Assembly (NCBI RefSeq): GCF_030687535.1
Contig: NZ_CP117437.1
Location: forward strand, 1,137,501-1,201,500
Reading direction: 5' to 3'
Length of the DNA stretch: 64,000 bases
DNA from: Pseudomonas sp. FP2335
GTDB lineage: Bacteria; Pseudomonadota; Gammaproteobacteria; Pseudomonadales; Pseudomonadaceae
The position numbers and the translations under genes are program-made. Below, in pieces: positions 46,664-55,171 of this stretch; position 1 is the stretch's first letter, and each line of letters opens with the position of its first letter. A model generated the notes under the pieces. That model saw nothing but the letters and a program-made list of their open reading frames with translations. It made no database searches and was not told where the DNA came from.

Positions 46664-47488
46664 ATGCAGGATCCGACTGCTGGCTGTAGTCCGCAATGCT
46701 TTCCCCCGTCAGTGTCCCCGCCTGTCCATTGGCAGAAGGTGCGGGTGTTACTGGCAGACGATCACCGGGCCTATCGTTTGTTGATCGGCTCTTTCTTGAG
46801 CACGCTGGGTGTGGCGCACCAAACCGTCGGTGACGGGCAAGCGGCCCTTGATGCATTGGCCGCACGACCTTTTCATCTGCTGATCAGTGACTGCCGTATG
46901 CCTGGGATGGATGGCTATGCCCTGACACGGGAGCTGCGCCGTCGTGAGAACCGGGCTGGAACCGCACGTCTGCCAGTGATCGCCATGACGGCCGGCCTGG
47001 ATGCCGAGCAGATGCGCCGTTGCGTTGACTGCGGCATGGATGACTGGATGCTCAAACCCGTCACCCTTGAGCAATTGCGTGAAGCGCTGCTGTATTGGTT
47101 GCCCGACCCCGAGTCCCGTGTACACCCAACAAGGCATGCGGCCAATTTGGCACGTATGCATGGCTGGTTGCCGACGCGCGCCAGCCTTATTGCCAGTTTT
47201 GGCTTTTGGGAGGTGGTGGAGCCCTTGTTGTTCTGCTTGCTCCAGGAAGCGCACGATGACCTCACCGCGCTTGGGCAGGCGCGCGAAGCCTTGGACGTCA
47301 AGCTGACCGTCGAGCATCTGCACCGGCTGGTGGGCGGGGTAGCTTTTTTAGGCGATACCGGTCTGGAGCAACGTGCAATCCGCTTGATCGAGCGGGTCCG
47401 GCGCAGTGGTATCGCGGCCAATAAACCCCTGCTGGAACGGTTCGAGCAAGAAATCGAACGGTATCTGTCTTACTTGGCCAATCTGTAG
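46664..47488 (+). CDS. Free-standing receiver-HPt phosphorelay protein
   Basis: 274 residues from ATG 46664 (GAGG upstream). Residues about 24-145 are a receiver domain (VLLADDHRAY, phospho-acceptor Asp76 in ISDCRMPGMDG, Lys in MLKPVT). Residues about 165-270 are a histidine phosphotransfer domain with the active His220 in HRLVGGVAFLG. This is the C-terminal half of a BvgS/RcsC-type hybrid kinase without sensor or kinase domains. It is likely the relay between an unlinked kinase and the RcsB-like regulator encoded next. Confidence 0.88.
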   Translation: MQDPTAGCSPQCFPPSVSPPVHWQKVRVLLADDHRAYRLLIGSFLSTLGVAHQTVGDGQAALDALAARPFHLLISDCRMPGMDGYALTRELRRRENRAGTARLPVIAMTAGLDAEQMRRCVDCGMDDWMLKPVTLEQLREALLYWLPDPESRVHPTRHAANLARMHGWLPTRASLIASFGFWEVVEPLLFCLLQEAHDDLTALGQAREALDVKLTVEHLHRLVGGVAFLGDTGLEQRAIRLIERVRRSGIAANKPLLERFEQEIERYLSYLANL

Positions 47489-47674
47489 CGTCCTACATAA
47501 ATAAGAAGGAGGTTTCCTTTCTGTCGTGTAGGTTGTTTCTGTACTCCAATTCTTTTTATGCTGTAGGCATAAGTTTTCGCCGCATAAATAAAGGGCGCAC
47601 CGGAAATCGGATTGTTTCCAAGTGTTGTTGTAACAAGCGTGTCGAGGTATTTTGAAAAAACTCAAATTGCCATC

Positions 47675-48325
47675 ATGGATAGCACGATGTTTCGGATAAT
47701 GATTGCCGACGATCACCCCATTGTTCGTGTTGGTCAAAAAGTGGTCATCGAGGCCAGCGGCGTGTTCAAGGTCGTTGGGGAAGCCAATGGTCCCGACCAG
47801 CTCCTGGCATTGATGGCGACTACGCCATGCGATGTGATTGTGACCGACTTTGCCATGCCCGGTGACCAACAGGCAGACGGTTTTGGCTTGCTGGGACTGC
47901 TACAGCGCCAGCATCCGACGCTGCCGGTGATTCTGGTGACCATGTTCGCCAACGTGGCCACGCTCAGGGCTGCTTTCAGCCACGGAGCCCGCGCCATTGT
48001 GGCCAAGAGCGCCTCTGCGAGCGAGCTGCCGTTGGCCCTGAAGGCAGTGATCCATGGGCGCACATTTGTCAGCGAGTGCTTGCGTACCCAATTGGATATG
48101 GCGGGTGCCAGCAGTGATCAGCCGCCCCAGTTATCCGGCAAAGAGCGTGAGGTTGTACGCATGTTGGCCAGCGGCATGACCGTCAGCCAGATTGCCGCGC
48201 AAGTCAATCGCAGCATATCGACGATCAGCAAGCAGAAAAGTACGGCGATGTTACGCCTGTGCATTTCCACCGATGTGGATTTGTACGCCTATGCTCGAGA
48301 GAGTGGCATGGTGCCAAAGAGTTGA
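47675..48325 (+). CDS. RcsB-like LuxR-family response regulator
   Basis: 216 residues from ATG 47675; ATG 47687 is possible and neither has a clear Shine-Dalgarno sequence. Receiver domain with IADDHPIV and phospho-acceptor Asp58 (VIVTDFAMPGD), then LuxR HTH (LSGKEREVVRMLASGMTVSQ, NRSISTISKQKSTAML). The MPGD, TISxQKxxAM and ADDHPIV features are close to E. coli RcsB and to the RcsB/RocA regulators of P. aeruginosa cup fimbriae. It probably controls the divergent pilus operon. Confidence 0.88.
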   Translation: MDSTMFRIMIADDHPIVRVGQKVVIEASGVFKVVGEANGPDQLLALMATTPCDVIVTDFAMPGDQQADGFGLLGLLQRQHPTLPVILVTMFANVATLRAAFSHGARAIVAKSASASELPLALKAVIHGRTFVSECLRTQLDMAGASSDQPPQLSGKEREVVRMLASGMTVSQIAAQVNRSISTISKQKSTAMLRLCISTDVDLYAYARESGMVPKS

Positions 48326-48483
48326 TCGCGTTCTTGATCGCGCAAGTGTTAGTTGTATTCAGATAGGTTGGAAGTTTGCCGTATTCGTAATACTTGTATT
48401 TGGGAAGTTTGGTGTCGGGATTAGAGTGGGTGGGTGTTATTGCTATATAGGGCGATGACACTAATCCTCTAGTCCGACAAATT

Positions 48484-48500
48484 AACCTGTTATGCAGGTT
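48484..48500. promoter_or_regulatory. Inverted repeat before the eighth DUF1120 gene
   Basis: AACCTG (48484-48489) and CAGGTT (48495-48500) around TTATG, ending 20 nt before the start codon. A second, smaller dyad GTATTCGTAATAC lies near 48380. The 195-nt gap is AT-rich and must hold the promoter of the gene at 48521. Possible operator; no regulator can be assigned. Confidence 0.4.
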
Positions 48501-48520
48501 GTTAGTGTGAGCAACTTTAT

Positions 48521-49159
48521 ATGAAACAGTCTTTGAGTCTAATGGCTGCGGCCATCGTGCTGTCTGCCATTTCCCCTGTGTATGCCGCGTCTAGCGTGGA
48601 CTTGAGCGTCTCCGGGACCATCACTCCGTCGGCCTGTACCCCAACGCTCTCAGCGGGTGGGGTTGTGGACCATGGGAAAATATCGGTTCAGGACCTGGGT
48701 AACGCGCCGACCCCGCTCCCGGAAGCGGTCCTGCAATTGGCGATCAATTGTGAAGCCGCGACATTGGTTGCTATCAAGGGCACAGACAACCGTGCAGGCA
48801 CTTCCGCAGAATCTGACATCGGGCTGCCCAACTACGGCTTGGGACTGACCTCCGGCAACAAGAAAATCGGCTGGTACCGACTGAAAATGCTGAACGCACT
48901 CGCTGACGATATTCCCCGCGCAGTCATCGAGTCCATCGATGGTCAAACCTGGATGGATGCGCCAGACGGCACGATCTGGCAGCCGAGCTGGATGCGTTCC
49001 CTGACGGGCGCAGCGGGGGTTGGTGCGGTTCCACTGCCCATGCAAATGTTTACGACGGATGTGGTGGTTGCAACGACCATCACTGACAAGCGGGAACTTC
49101 CTGTCGCCGAAGAAATCCTGATCGATGGCAGCGCCACCTTGGACATCGTCTACCTGTAA
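48521..49159 (+). CDS. DUF1120 pilin-like subunit, separate transcript
   Basis: 212 residues; signal peptide ends PVYA. Mature start ASSVDLSVSGTITPSAC, SAGGVVDHGKISVQDL; second Cys in LAINCEAAT; NYGLGLTSGNKKIG; C-terminus DGSATLDIVYL with penultimate Tyr. No strong Shine-Dalgarno sequence. It lies beyond the two regulator genes on the opposite strand from the other seven subunits, with its own upstream region. It may be a differently regulated alternative subunit, or a remnant of duplication. Confidence 0.84.
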   Translation: MKQSLSLMAAAIVLSAISPVYAASSVDLSVSGTITPSACTPTLSAGGVVDHGKISVQDLGNAPTPLPEAVLQLAINCEAATLVAIKGTDNRAGTSAESDIGLPNYGLGLTSGNKKIGWYRLKMLNALADDIPRAVIESIDGQTWMDAPDGTIWQPSWMRSLTGAAGVGAVPLPMQMFTTDVVVATTITDKRELPVAEEILIDGSATLDIVYL

Positions 49160-49259
49160 CACTCCGTGCATCACTCATTCGGTTGGCGAATGCCCATGGC
49201 TTTCCCCAGCATCGCGGATTATCGTGCAGCTCACCTGCCGATAATCAAGGAGCCTGCCC

Positions 49260-49730
49260 ATGAGTGAAGCCCACACCGCCCTTATCACCCACTTCTATGC
49301 GGCATTCCAACGCCTGGACGCCGAAGCCATGGCCGCTTGCTACACCGATGACGTGGTGTTCAGCGACCCGGCCTTCGGCGAACTGCACGGGCGCGATGCC
49401 GGTGACATGTGGCGCATGCTCACCACCCGTGCCAAGGACTTTTCCCTGACCTTCGACAATGTGCGTAGCGACGAACGCAGTGGCGGCGCGCATTGGGTGG
49501 CGACCTACCTGTTCAGCGCCACCGGCAACACGGTGGTCAACGATATCCAGGCACGCTTTGTGTTTCGCGACGGCAAGATCTGCGAACACCACGACAGCTT
49601 CGACCTGTGGCGCTGGTCGCGTCAGGCGTTGGGCACCAAGGGCTTGTTGTTGGGCTGGACACCGTTGGTGAAAAACGCAGTGCGTGCCCAGGCATTGCGC
49701 GGTTTGAAGGCATTCCAGGCCAGTCGTTGA
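49260..49730 (+). CDS. NTF2-like (SnoaL) protein
   Basis: 156 residues with AAGGAG upstream. Typical SnoaL-like pattern: ALITHFYAAFQRLDAEAMAA, CYTDDVVFSDPAFGELHGRD, and VFRDGKICEHHDSFDLWRW near the C-terminus. Some relatives are isomerases or cyclases; others are uncharacterised stress-related proteins. It follows the pilus locus but its AAGGAG site and codon style look like ordinary chromosome. No specific role can be given. Confidence 0.85.
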   Translation: MSEAHTALITHFYAAFQRLDAEAMAACYTDDVVFSDPAFGELHGRDAGDMWRMLTTRAKDFSLTFDNVRSDERSGGAHWVATYLFSATGNTVVNDIQARFVFRDGKICEHHDSFDLWRWSRQALGTKGLLLGWTPLVKNAVRAQALRGLKAFQASR

Positions 49731-49766
49731 TAAGCTTGGCGCCTCTTTGCCTTGCCGAATCCATCT

Positions 49767-50039
49767 GTGAACACGCCTGAACCCAAACCCTGGTTTGTCT
49801 ACCTGGTGCGCGCCGCCAACGGCTCGCTGTATTGCGGCATCAGCAATGACCCGCTGCGCCGTTTTGCCATGCACCAGAGCGGCAAGGGCGCACGCTTTTT
49901 CCTGTCCAGCCCGGCCGTGGCACTGGTGTACACCGAGCAATGTGCAAGCAAGGCCGAGGCGCTGCGTCAGGAACGGTTGATCAAGAAGCTGAAGAAAAGC
50001 GCCAAGGAATGCCTGGCGGCCAGTGGCTCATTGATTTGA
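49767..50039 (+). CDS. GIY-YIG family protein (YhbQ/UPF0213-like)
   Basis: 90 residues from GTG 49767 (MNTPEPKPW). A TTG 15 nt upstream is possible; no clear Shine-Dalgarno sequence. Motifs: [18 protein letters not shown] (the GIY-YIG pair as VYL and YCG), an Arg in LRRFAMHQ and Glu in [12 protein letters not shown]. Single-domain GIY-YIG proteins of this size are putative structure-specific nucleases; activity is unproven. Confidence 0.85.
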   Translation: MNTPEPKPWFVYLVRAANGSLYCGISNDPLRRFAMHQSGKGARFFLSSPAVALVYTEQCASKAEALRQERLIKKLKKSAKECLAASGSLI

Positions 50040-50114
50040 CTGATGGGTTCCCATCGCCCCCAACCAGGATTTTGCAGGCTAAGCTAGCGGCTCACTTCTG
50101 GAGCGGAGTCCGGC

Positions 50115-51050
50115 ATGTCTGAGCTTATTCTTCACCACTACCCCCAATCCCCCTTCGCCGAAAAAGCCCGTCTGTTGTTGGGCTTCAAAGGCTTGTCTTG
50201 GCATTCGGTGCTGATCCCGCCAGTCATGCCCAAGCCGGATTTCACCGCGCTCACCGGTGGCTATCGCAAGACTCCGGTGCTGCAAGTGGGCGCCGATATC
50301 TACTGTGACACCGCCTTGATCGCCCGCCGCCTGGAGCAGGAAAAAGCCGCTCCCGCGCTGTTTCCCCAAGGCTTGGAACTGGTCACCCAAGGCTTCGCCG
50401 CCTGGGCCGATTCGGTGGTGTTTTCCCATGCCGTGGCGCTGGTGTTCCAACCTGAGTCCCTGGCGGTCAAGTTCGCCAAGGTGCCGCCGCAGATGCTCCA
50501 AGTGCTGGTAGCCGACCGCGGCAAACTGTTCAGCGGCGGCACGGCGGCACGTGTGCAATTGGACCAGGCCCTGCACCAATGGCCGGCGATTGTCAGTCGC
50601 ATCGATCAGCAATTGAAGCACCAAGCCGGGGATTTCCTGTTCGGCGAGCCCTCCATTGCCGACTTCGCCCTGGCCCACCCGTTGTGGTTCCTCAAAGGCT
50701 CCTCGGTGACATCGCCGCTGGTGGACGCTTACCCGCCTGTTGCCGCCTGGCTGGACCGCGTGTTGGGCTTCGGCCATGGCACCTCCAACCAGATGAGCGC
50801 CGAGCAGGCCTTGGAGGTTTGCCGCAACGCCACGCCAGCCCCTCTGCCGGATGAAGTGTTCGAAGACTTGAACGGTTTCACCCCGGGCCAGCAGGTGAGC
50901 ATCAGTGCCACCGACTACGGCACCGATCCGGTTGCTGGTGAGTTGCTGTTTACCGGGCGCGAAGAACTGATCCTGCGCCGCAGCGACGAACGTGCTGGCA
51001 CCGTGCATGTGCATTTCCCGCGCATGGGTTTTCGCATTCAGGCGCAATAA
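50115..51050 (+). CDS. Glutathione S-transferase family protein
   Basis: 311 residues with GGAG upstream. N-terminal thioredoxin-like GST domain (LILHHYPQSPFAEKARLLLG, GGYRKTPVLQVGADIYCDT) and an all-helical C-terminal domain (PSIADFALAHPLWFL). It is longer than typical GSTs (about 210) by an extra C-terminal segment of about 80 residues, which ends LRRSDERAGTVHVHFPRMGF, of unknown role. Possible detoxification enzyme. Confidence 0.82.
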   Translation: MSELILHHYPQSPFAEKARLLLGFKGLSWHSVLIPPVMPKPDFTALTGGYRKTPVLQVGADIYCDTALIARRLEQEKAAPALFPQGLELVTQGFAAWADSVVFSHAVALVFQPESLAVKFAKVPPQMLQVLVADRGKLFSGGTAARVQLDQALHQWPAIVSRIDQQLKHQAGDFLFGEPSIADFALAHPLWFLKGSSVTSPLVDAYPPVAAWLDRVLGFGHGTSNQMSAEQALEVCRNATPAPLPDEVFEDLNGFTPGQQVSISATDYGTDPVAGELLFTGREELILRRSDERAGTVHVHFPRMGFRIQAQ

Positions 51051-51159
51051 ACAAAATATTTTGCAAAGTAAGGTGAGGTAAACCGGCGGCCCATACGTGT
51101 AGTGCTTGAAACTGCGATCAATTCGCATTAACAGCGTTTTCTACACGGGTTCTCACAGC

Positions 51160-53580
51160 ATGAAGTTGACGGCGGGCGGTTGGGTTAAACAGTGGCTGGG
51201 AGCCTCGGTATTGGCGGTCTCGGGGTTGGCGTTGCTGCCCCTGGCCGTGGCGCAGGCGCAGGAACAACAAAACGCCCAGTTCAACTTTGCCCTGGCAGCC
51301 AAGCCGCTGCCCCAGGCCTTGAGCGATTTCAGCCGGGTCACCGGGATCAGCGTGATCTACACCGATGAAGCGCCCTACGGTCTCAGCGCCCCGGCGGTCA
51401 ACGGGCAGATGAGCGCGCCCCAGGCCCTGCAACGCCTGCTCGGCCACTCCGGTTTCACCTTCCGCCAGATCGACGCCCGCACCCTGGCCCTGGAACCCGC
51501 GCCGACCGAAGGCGCAGTCAACCTCGGCGCCACCACCATCAGCGGCGTCGGCCAGCAGACCCAGGACAGCACCAGCTACCAGCCGCCGCCCACCAGCTCG
51601 GTGATGCGCTCGCGCGGCCTGCTCCTGGAAACCCCGCAAACCGTCAACGTCGTCCCCGCCCAAGTGCTACGCGACCAGACCCCACGCAACCTGGATGACG
51701 CCCTCGGCAATATCAGCGGCATCACCCAGGCCAACACGCTGGCCAGCACCCAGGACGCGGTGATGCTGCGCGGTTTTGGCGATAACCGTAACGGCTCGAT
51801 CATGCGCGACGGCATGCCCGTGGTGCAGGGTCGGGCGCTGAACGCCACCGCCGAGCGCGTCGAAGTGCTCAAGGGCCCGGCGTCGTTGCTGTACGGCATC
51901 CAGGACCCGGGCGGCGTGGTCAACATCGTCAGCAAAAAACCGGAACTGGTGCAGTCCACCGCCCTGACCGTGCGTGGCTCCACCTTTGGCGACGGCAAGA
52001 ATGGCAGCGGCGGCAGCCTCGACACCACCGGCCCGATTGGCGACAGCGGCCTGGCCTATCGGCTGATCGTCGACCATGAAGACGAAGACTACTGGCGCAA
52101 CTTCGGCACCCACCGCGAGACGCTGGTGGCGCCGTCCCTGGCCTGGTACGGCGACAACACCAAGTTGCTGTTCGCCTACGAGCACCGCGAGTTTCTCTCG
52201 CCGTTCGACCGCGGCACCGCCATCGACAAGTCCAACCACCCGCTGGACATTCCGTCCACCCGCCGGCTGGATGAGCCCTTCAACAATATGGAAGGCCGTT
52301 CCGACCTGTACCGCTTTGAAGCCGACCACGACCTCAACGACGACTGGAAGGCCCACTTCGGCTACAGCTGGAACCGCGAAACCTACGACGCCAGCCAGGT
52401 ACGCGTCAGCGCCGTGGCTACCAACGGCGCACTGACGCGCAGGATGGACGGCACCAAAGGCGCGATCACCACCGACCGCTTCACCACCGCCAGCCTCGAA
52501 GGCAAGGTCAACGTGTTTGGCCTGCAGAACGACCTGGTGTTCGGCATGGACGACGAGTATCGCAAGATCTACCGCGCCGACCTGATCCGCCAGAACTCGC
52601 GTGGCTCGTTCAACTACTACAACCCGGTCTACGGCAATGAAGTCGCGGGCACTAACGTCAGCGCCGCCGACAGCGCCCAGACCGACCTGCTGCGCAGCGA
52701 CTCGCTGTTCTTCCAGGACGCGATCCACCTCACCGACCAGTGGATCTTCGTCGCCGGTGCGCGCTACCAGATGTACGACCAGTACGCCGGCAAAGGCGTG
52801 CCGTTCAAGGCCAACACCAACGGCAATGGCCAGGCCTGGGTACCGCGTGCGGGCCTGGTGTATCGCTACACCGATGAGTTGTCGTTCTATGGCAGCTACA
52901 CCGAGTCGTTCAAGCCCAACTCCACCATCGCCGCCCTGGCCGATGGCAGCACCTTGACCGGGGACCTGACGCCAGAGCGATCCAAGTCGTGGGAACTGGG
53001 GGCCAAGCTCGACATTCCTGGGCGCATCACCGCCAGTGCGGCGCTGTTCAATATCGACAAGCGCAACGTGCTGGTGTCGTCGGAAGTGGCGGGAAGCACC
53101 ATCTATAGCCTGGCTGGCCAGGTGCGCTCCCGTGGCCTGGAACTGGACGCCAGCGGCCAGTTGACCGACCAATGGAGCCTGATCGGCAGCTACGCCTATA
53201 CCGACGCCAGGGACACCAAGGACAAAGATCCGACCCTGGAAGGCAACCGCCTGCAAAACGTCGCCAAGCACACCGGCTCGCTGTCGGTGGCCTACGACTT
53301 CGGCAGCATTTTCGGTGGCGACCAGTTGCGCGTGGGCACAGGTGCACGCTACGTCGGCGAGCGCGCGGGTGACGCGGCCAACGACTTCACCTTGCCGGGC
53401 TACACCGTGGCGGACGCGTTTGCCACCTACGACACCAAGATCGACGGGCAGAAGGTCAAGTTCCAGCTCAACGTGAAGAACCTGTTCGACCGCACCTACT
53501 ACAGCTCGGCGGCCAGCCGCCTGTTTGTGTCGATTGGCGATGCGCGGCAGGTGTCGGTGTCCAGCACGTTGGCGTTCTAA
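51160..53580 (+). CDS. TonB-dependent siderophore receptor with STN signalling domain
   Basis: 806 residues from ATG 51160; the Shine-Dalgarno sequence is weak. Signal peptide ends AVAQAQ. Residues about 35-110 are an STN domain (FNFALAAKPLPQALSDFSRV), the part that contacts a FecR-type anti-sigma factor in transducing receptors. Plug domain with ETPQTVNVVPAQVL and VEVLKGPASLLYG; 22-stranded barrel ending VSVSSTLAF with terminal Phe. It imports ferric siderophores. No fecI/fecR pair is adjacent, so any signalling partner must be elsewhere. Confidence 0.93.
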   Translation: MKLTAGGWVKQWLGASVLAVSGLALLPLAVAQAQEQQNAQFNFALAAKPLPQALSDFSRVTGISVIYTDEAPYGLSAPAVNGQMSAPQALQRLLGHSGFTFRQIDARTLALEPAPTEGAVNLGATTISGVGQQTQDSTSYQPPPTSSVMRSRGLLLETPQTVNVVPAQVLRDQTPRNLDDALGNISGITQANTLASTQDAVMLRGFGDNRNGSIMRDGMPVVQGRALNATAERVEVLKGPASLLYGIQDPGGVVNIVSKKPELVQSTALTVRGSTFGDGKNGSGGSLDTTGPIGDSGLAYRLIVDHEDEDYWRNFGTHRETLVAPSLAWYGDNTKLLFAYEHREFLSPFDRGTAIDKSNHPLDIPSTRRLDEPFNNMEGRSDLYRFEADHDLNDDWKAHFGYSWNRETYDASQVRVSAVATNGALTRRMDGTKGAITTDRFTTASLEGKVNVFGLQNDLVFGMDDEYRKIYRADLIRQNSRGSFNYYNPVYGNEVAGTNVSAADSAQTDLLRSDSLFFQDAIHLTDQWIFVAGARYQMYDQYAGKGVPFKANTNGNGQAWVPRAGLVYRYTDELSFYGSYTESFKPNSTIAALADGSTLTGDLTPERSKSWELGAKLDIPGRITASAALFNIDKRNVLVSSEVAGSTIYSLAGQVRSRGLELDASGQLTDQWSLIGSYAYTDARDTKDKDPTLEGNRLQNVAKHTGSLSVAYDFGSIFGGDQLRVGTGARYVGERAGDAANDFTLPGYTVADAFATYDTKIDGQKVKFQLNVKNLFDRTYYSSAASRLFVSIGDARQVSVSSTLAF

Positions 53581-53591
53581 ACCTGGCCCCT

Positions 53592-53692
53592 GTGGCAAAG
53601 GCGCTTTGCGCAGCAGTCCTCGTCTTTCCAAGCAAAGTGCCGGGGCCGCTGCGCGACCTGACGGCAGCAGGCTCCCTCGCCACAAGGGAAGC
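53592..53692. repeat. Degenerate REP-like doublet
   Basis: GTGGCAAAGGCGCTTTGC at the left and GCTCCCTCGCCAC at the right (53680-53692) resemble the GTGGCGAGGGAGC family seen at 2019-2048 but are decayed. It lies between the TonB receptor and dacB. Confidence 0.4.
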
Positions 53693-53739
53693 GAGCTGGT
53701 AGCGTGGCCGCACTGATTTTTCGCGGAAACACCTTACTG

Positions 53740-55170
53740 ATGCCATTTGGAAAGTTGATCTACACCAGCGCACTTCTGTTGTTACTCAGCGGTTGCGCCA
53801 GCGTTTCGCAAACCACTTCCCTCGACCAACTCCTGGCCGACCCGGCGCTGCACGGCGCCACGGTGTCGCTGACGGTGCGTGATGCCCGCAGTGGCAACAT
53901 GCTCTATCAGCACAACCCACGCACGCGTCTGGTGCCGGCCTCCAACCTCAAGTTGTTGACCACGGCGGCGGCGATGGATGTGCTGGGCCCGCAATACCGT
54001 TTTGCCACGCAACTGTTGAGCAATGGCACCCGGCAGGGCGAGCGCCTGGGCGGCAATCTCTACCTGCGCGGCCTGGGCGACCCGACCCTGCAATGGGCCG
54101 ACTATCAGGCCCTGGCCGCGCAATTGGCCAGCCAGGGCATCCGCCAGGTGCAGGGCGACCTGGTGTTCGACGACAGCTGGTTTGATGCCGAGCGCTTGGG
54201 GGTCGACTGGTCCCACGATGACGAAAGCACCTACTACGGCGCGCAGATTTCGGCGCTGACCGTGTCACCCAATGCGGATTTTGATGCAGGCACCGTGCTG
54301 GTCACGGCCAAGGCGCCGGTGCGGGTCGGCCAGCCGGTGGGCGTGGAGATCTTCCCTCCCACCGACTACCTGCAACTGAGCAATCGCGCGGTCAGCGGGC
54401 CAGGCAACAGCTATGGCATCAACCGTCGCCACGGCACCAACCTGCTGCAGCTCAGCGGTGCGCTGGCGCCGGGTAAACAGAGCAAGCAACTGCTCAGTGT
54501 CTGGGAACCGACGCAATTGGTCGCCAACCTGTTCGAGCAGGCGCTGGCGCAGCAGGGCATCACCGTGCTCGGCCGTCGCGTGATGGGCGGCGCAAGCCCG
54601 GCCACGGCGAACGTGTTGGCCGAGCACCAGTCGGCGCCGTTGCAAGAATTGATTACGCCGCTGCTCAAGCTGTCGAACAACAATATGTCCGAAGCCTTGC
54701 TCAAGGCCATGGGCCGCAAAGCGTCGAATAGCGGGACAGCGTCGGCAGGCGTGGTGGCGGTGGCGGGCTTCATGCAGCGCCAGGGGCTGGATACGACGAT
54801 GTTGAGGCAGGTTGACGGCTCGGGCCTGTCGCGGCTGAACCTGGTGTCTTCGCAAACCCTCACCGACCTGTTGCTGGTCGCAAGCAAACAGCCCTGGTTC
54901 GACGCCTGGTACAACGCGCTGCCGATTGCCGGCAACCGCGATCGCATGACCGGCGGCAGCCTGCGCTGGCGCCTGCGCAAGACCCCGGCGGCAGATAACC
55001 TGCACGCCAAGACTGGCTCCATGGTCGGCGTCTCTTCGTTGGGTGGCTACATCACCGACGCCCACGGGCGCCGCTTGGTGTTCTCGATGATCAGCAACAA
55101 CTACCTGGCCAGTGGCGCGCAGATCAAAGCCCTGGAAAACCGCGTCGCGCTGACCCTGGCCAACTGGTGA
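53740..55170 (+). CDS. dacB: D-alanyl-D-alanine carboxypeptidase/endopeptidase PBP4, lipoprotein form
   Basis: 476 residues from ATG 53740 (MPFGKLIYTSALLLLLSGC): the lipobox LLSGC suggests a lipoprotein anchor. Class C penicillin-binding protein: Ser68-x-x-Lys71 in PASNLKLL, SNN in LLKLSNNNMSE, and Lys424-Thr-Gly in HAKTGSM. Acts in the periplasm on peptidoglycan cross-links. An upstream start at 53704 would put 12 residues before the signal. Confidence 0.92.
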   Translation: MPFGKLIYTSALLLLLSGCASVSQTTSLDQLLADPALHGATVSLTVRDARSGNMLYQHNPRTRLVPASNLKLLTTAAAMDVLGPQYRFATQLLSNGTRQGERLGGNLYLRGLGDPTLQWADYQALAAQLASQGIRQVQGDLVFDDSWFDAERLGVDWSHDDESTYYGAQISALTVSPNADFDAGTVLVTAKAPVRVGQPVGVEIFPPTDYLQLSNRAVSGPGNSYGINRRHGTNLLQLSGALAPGKQSKQLLSVWEPTQLVANLFEQALAQQGITVLGRRVMGGASPATANVLAEHQSAPLQELITPLLKLSNNNMSEALLKAMGRKASNSGTASAGVVAVAGFMQRQGLDTTMLRQVDGSGLSRLNLVSSQTLTDLLLVASKQPWFDAWYNALPIAGNRDRMTGGSLRWRLRKTPAADNLHAKTGSMVGVSSLGGYITDAHGRRLVFSMISNNYLASGAQIKALENRVALTLANW

Positions 55171-55171
55171 C

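Noticed and set aside
37883..49159. The pilus locus as part of a prophage or integrative island with attachment sites
   Set aside because: No integrase, tRNA or direct repeats flank it; only AT-richer control regions hint at transfer.
51061..51159. A Fur box before the TonB receptor
   Set aside because: The best stretch (around GATCAATTCGCATTAAC) matches only about 10 of 19 consensus positions, too weak to report.
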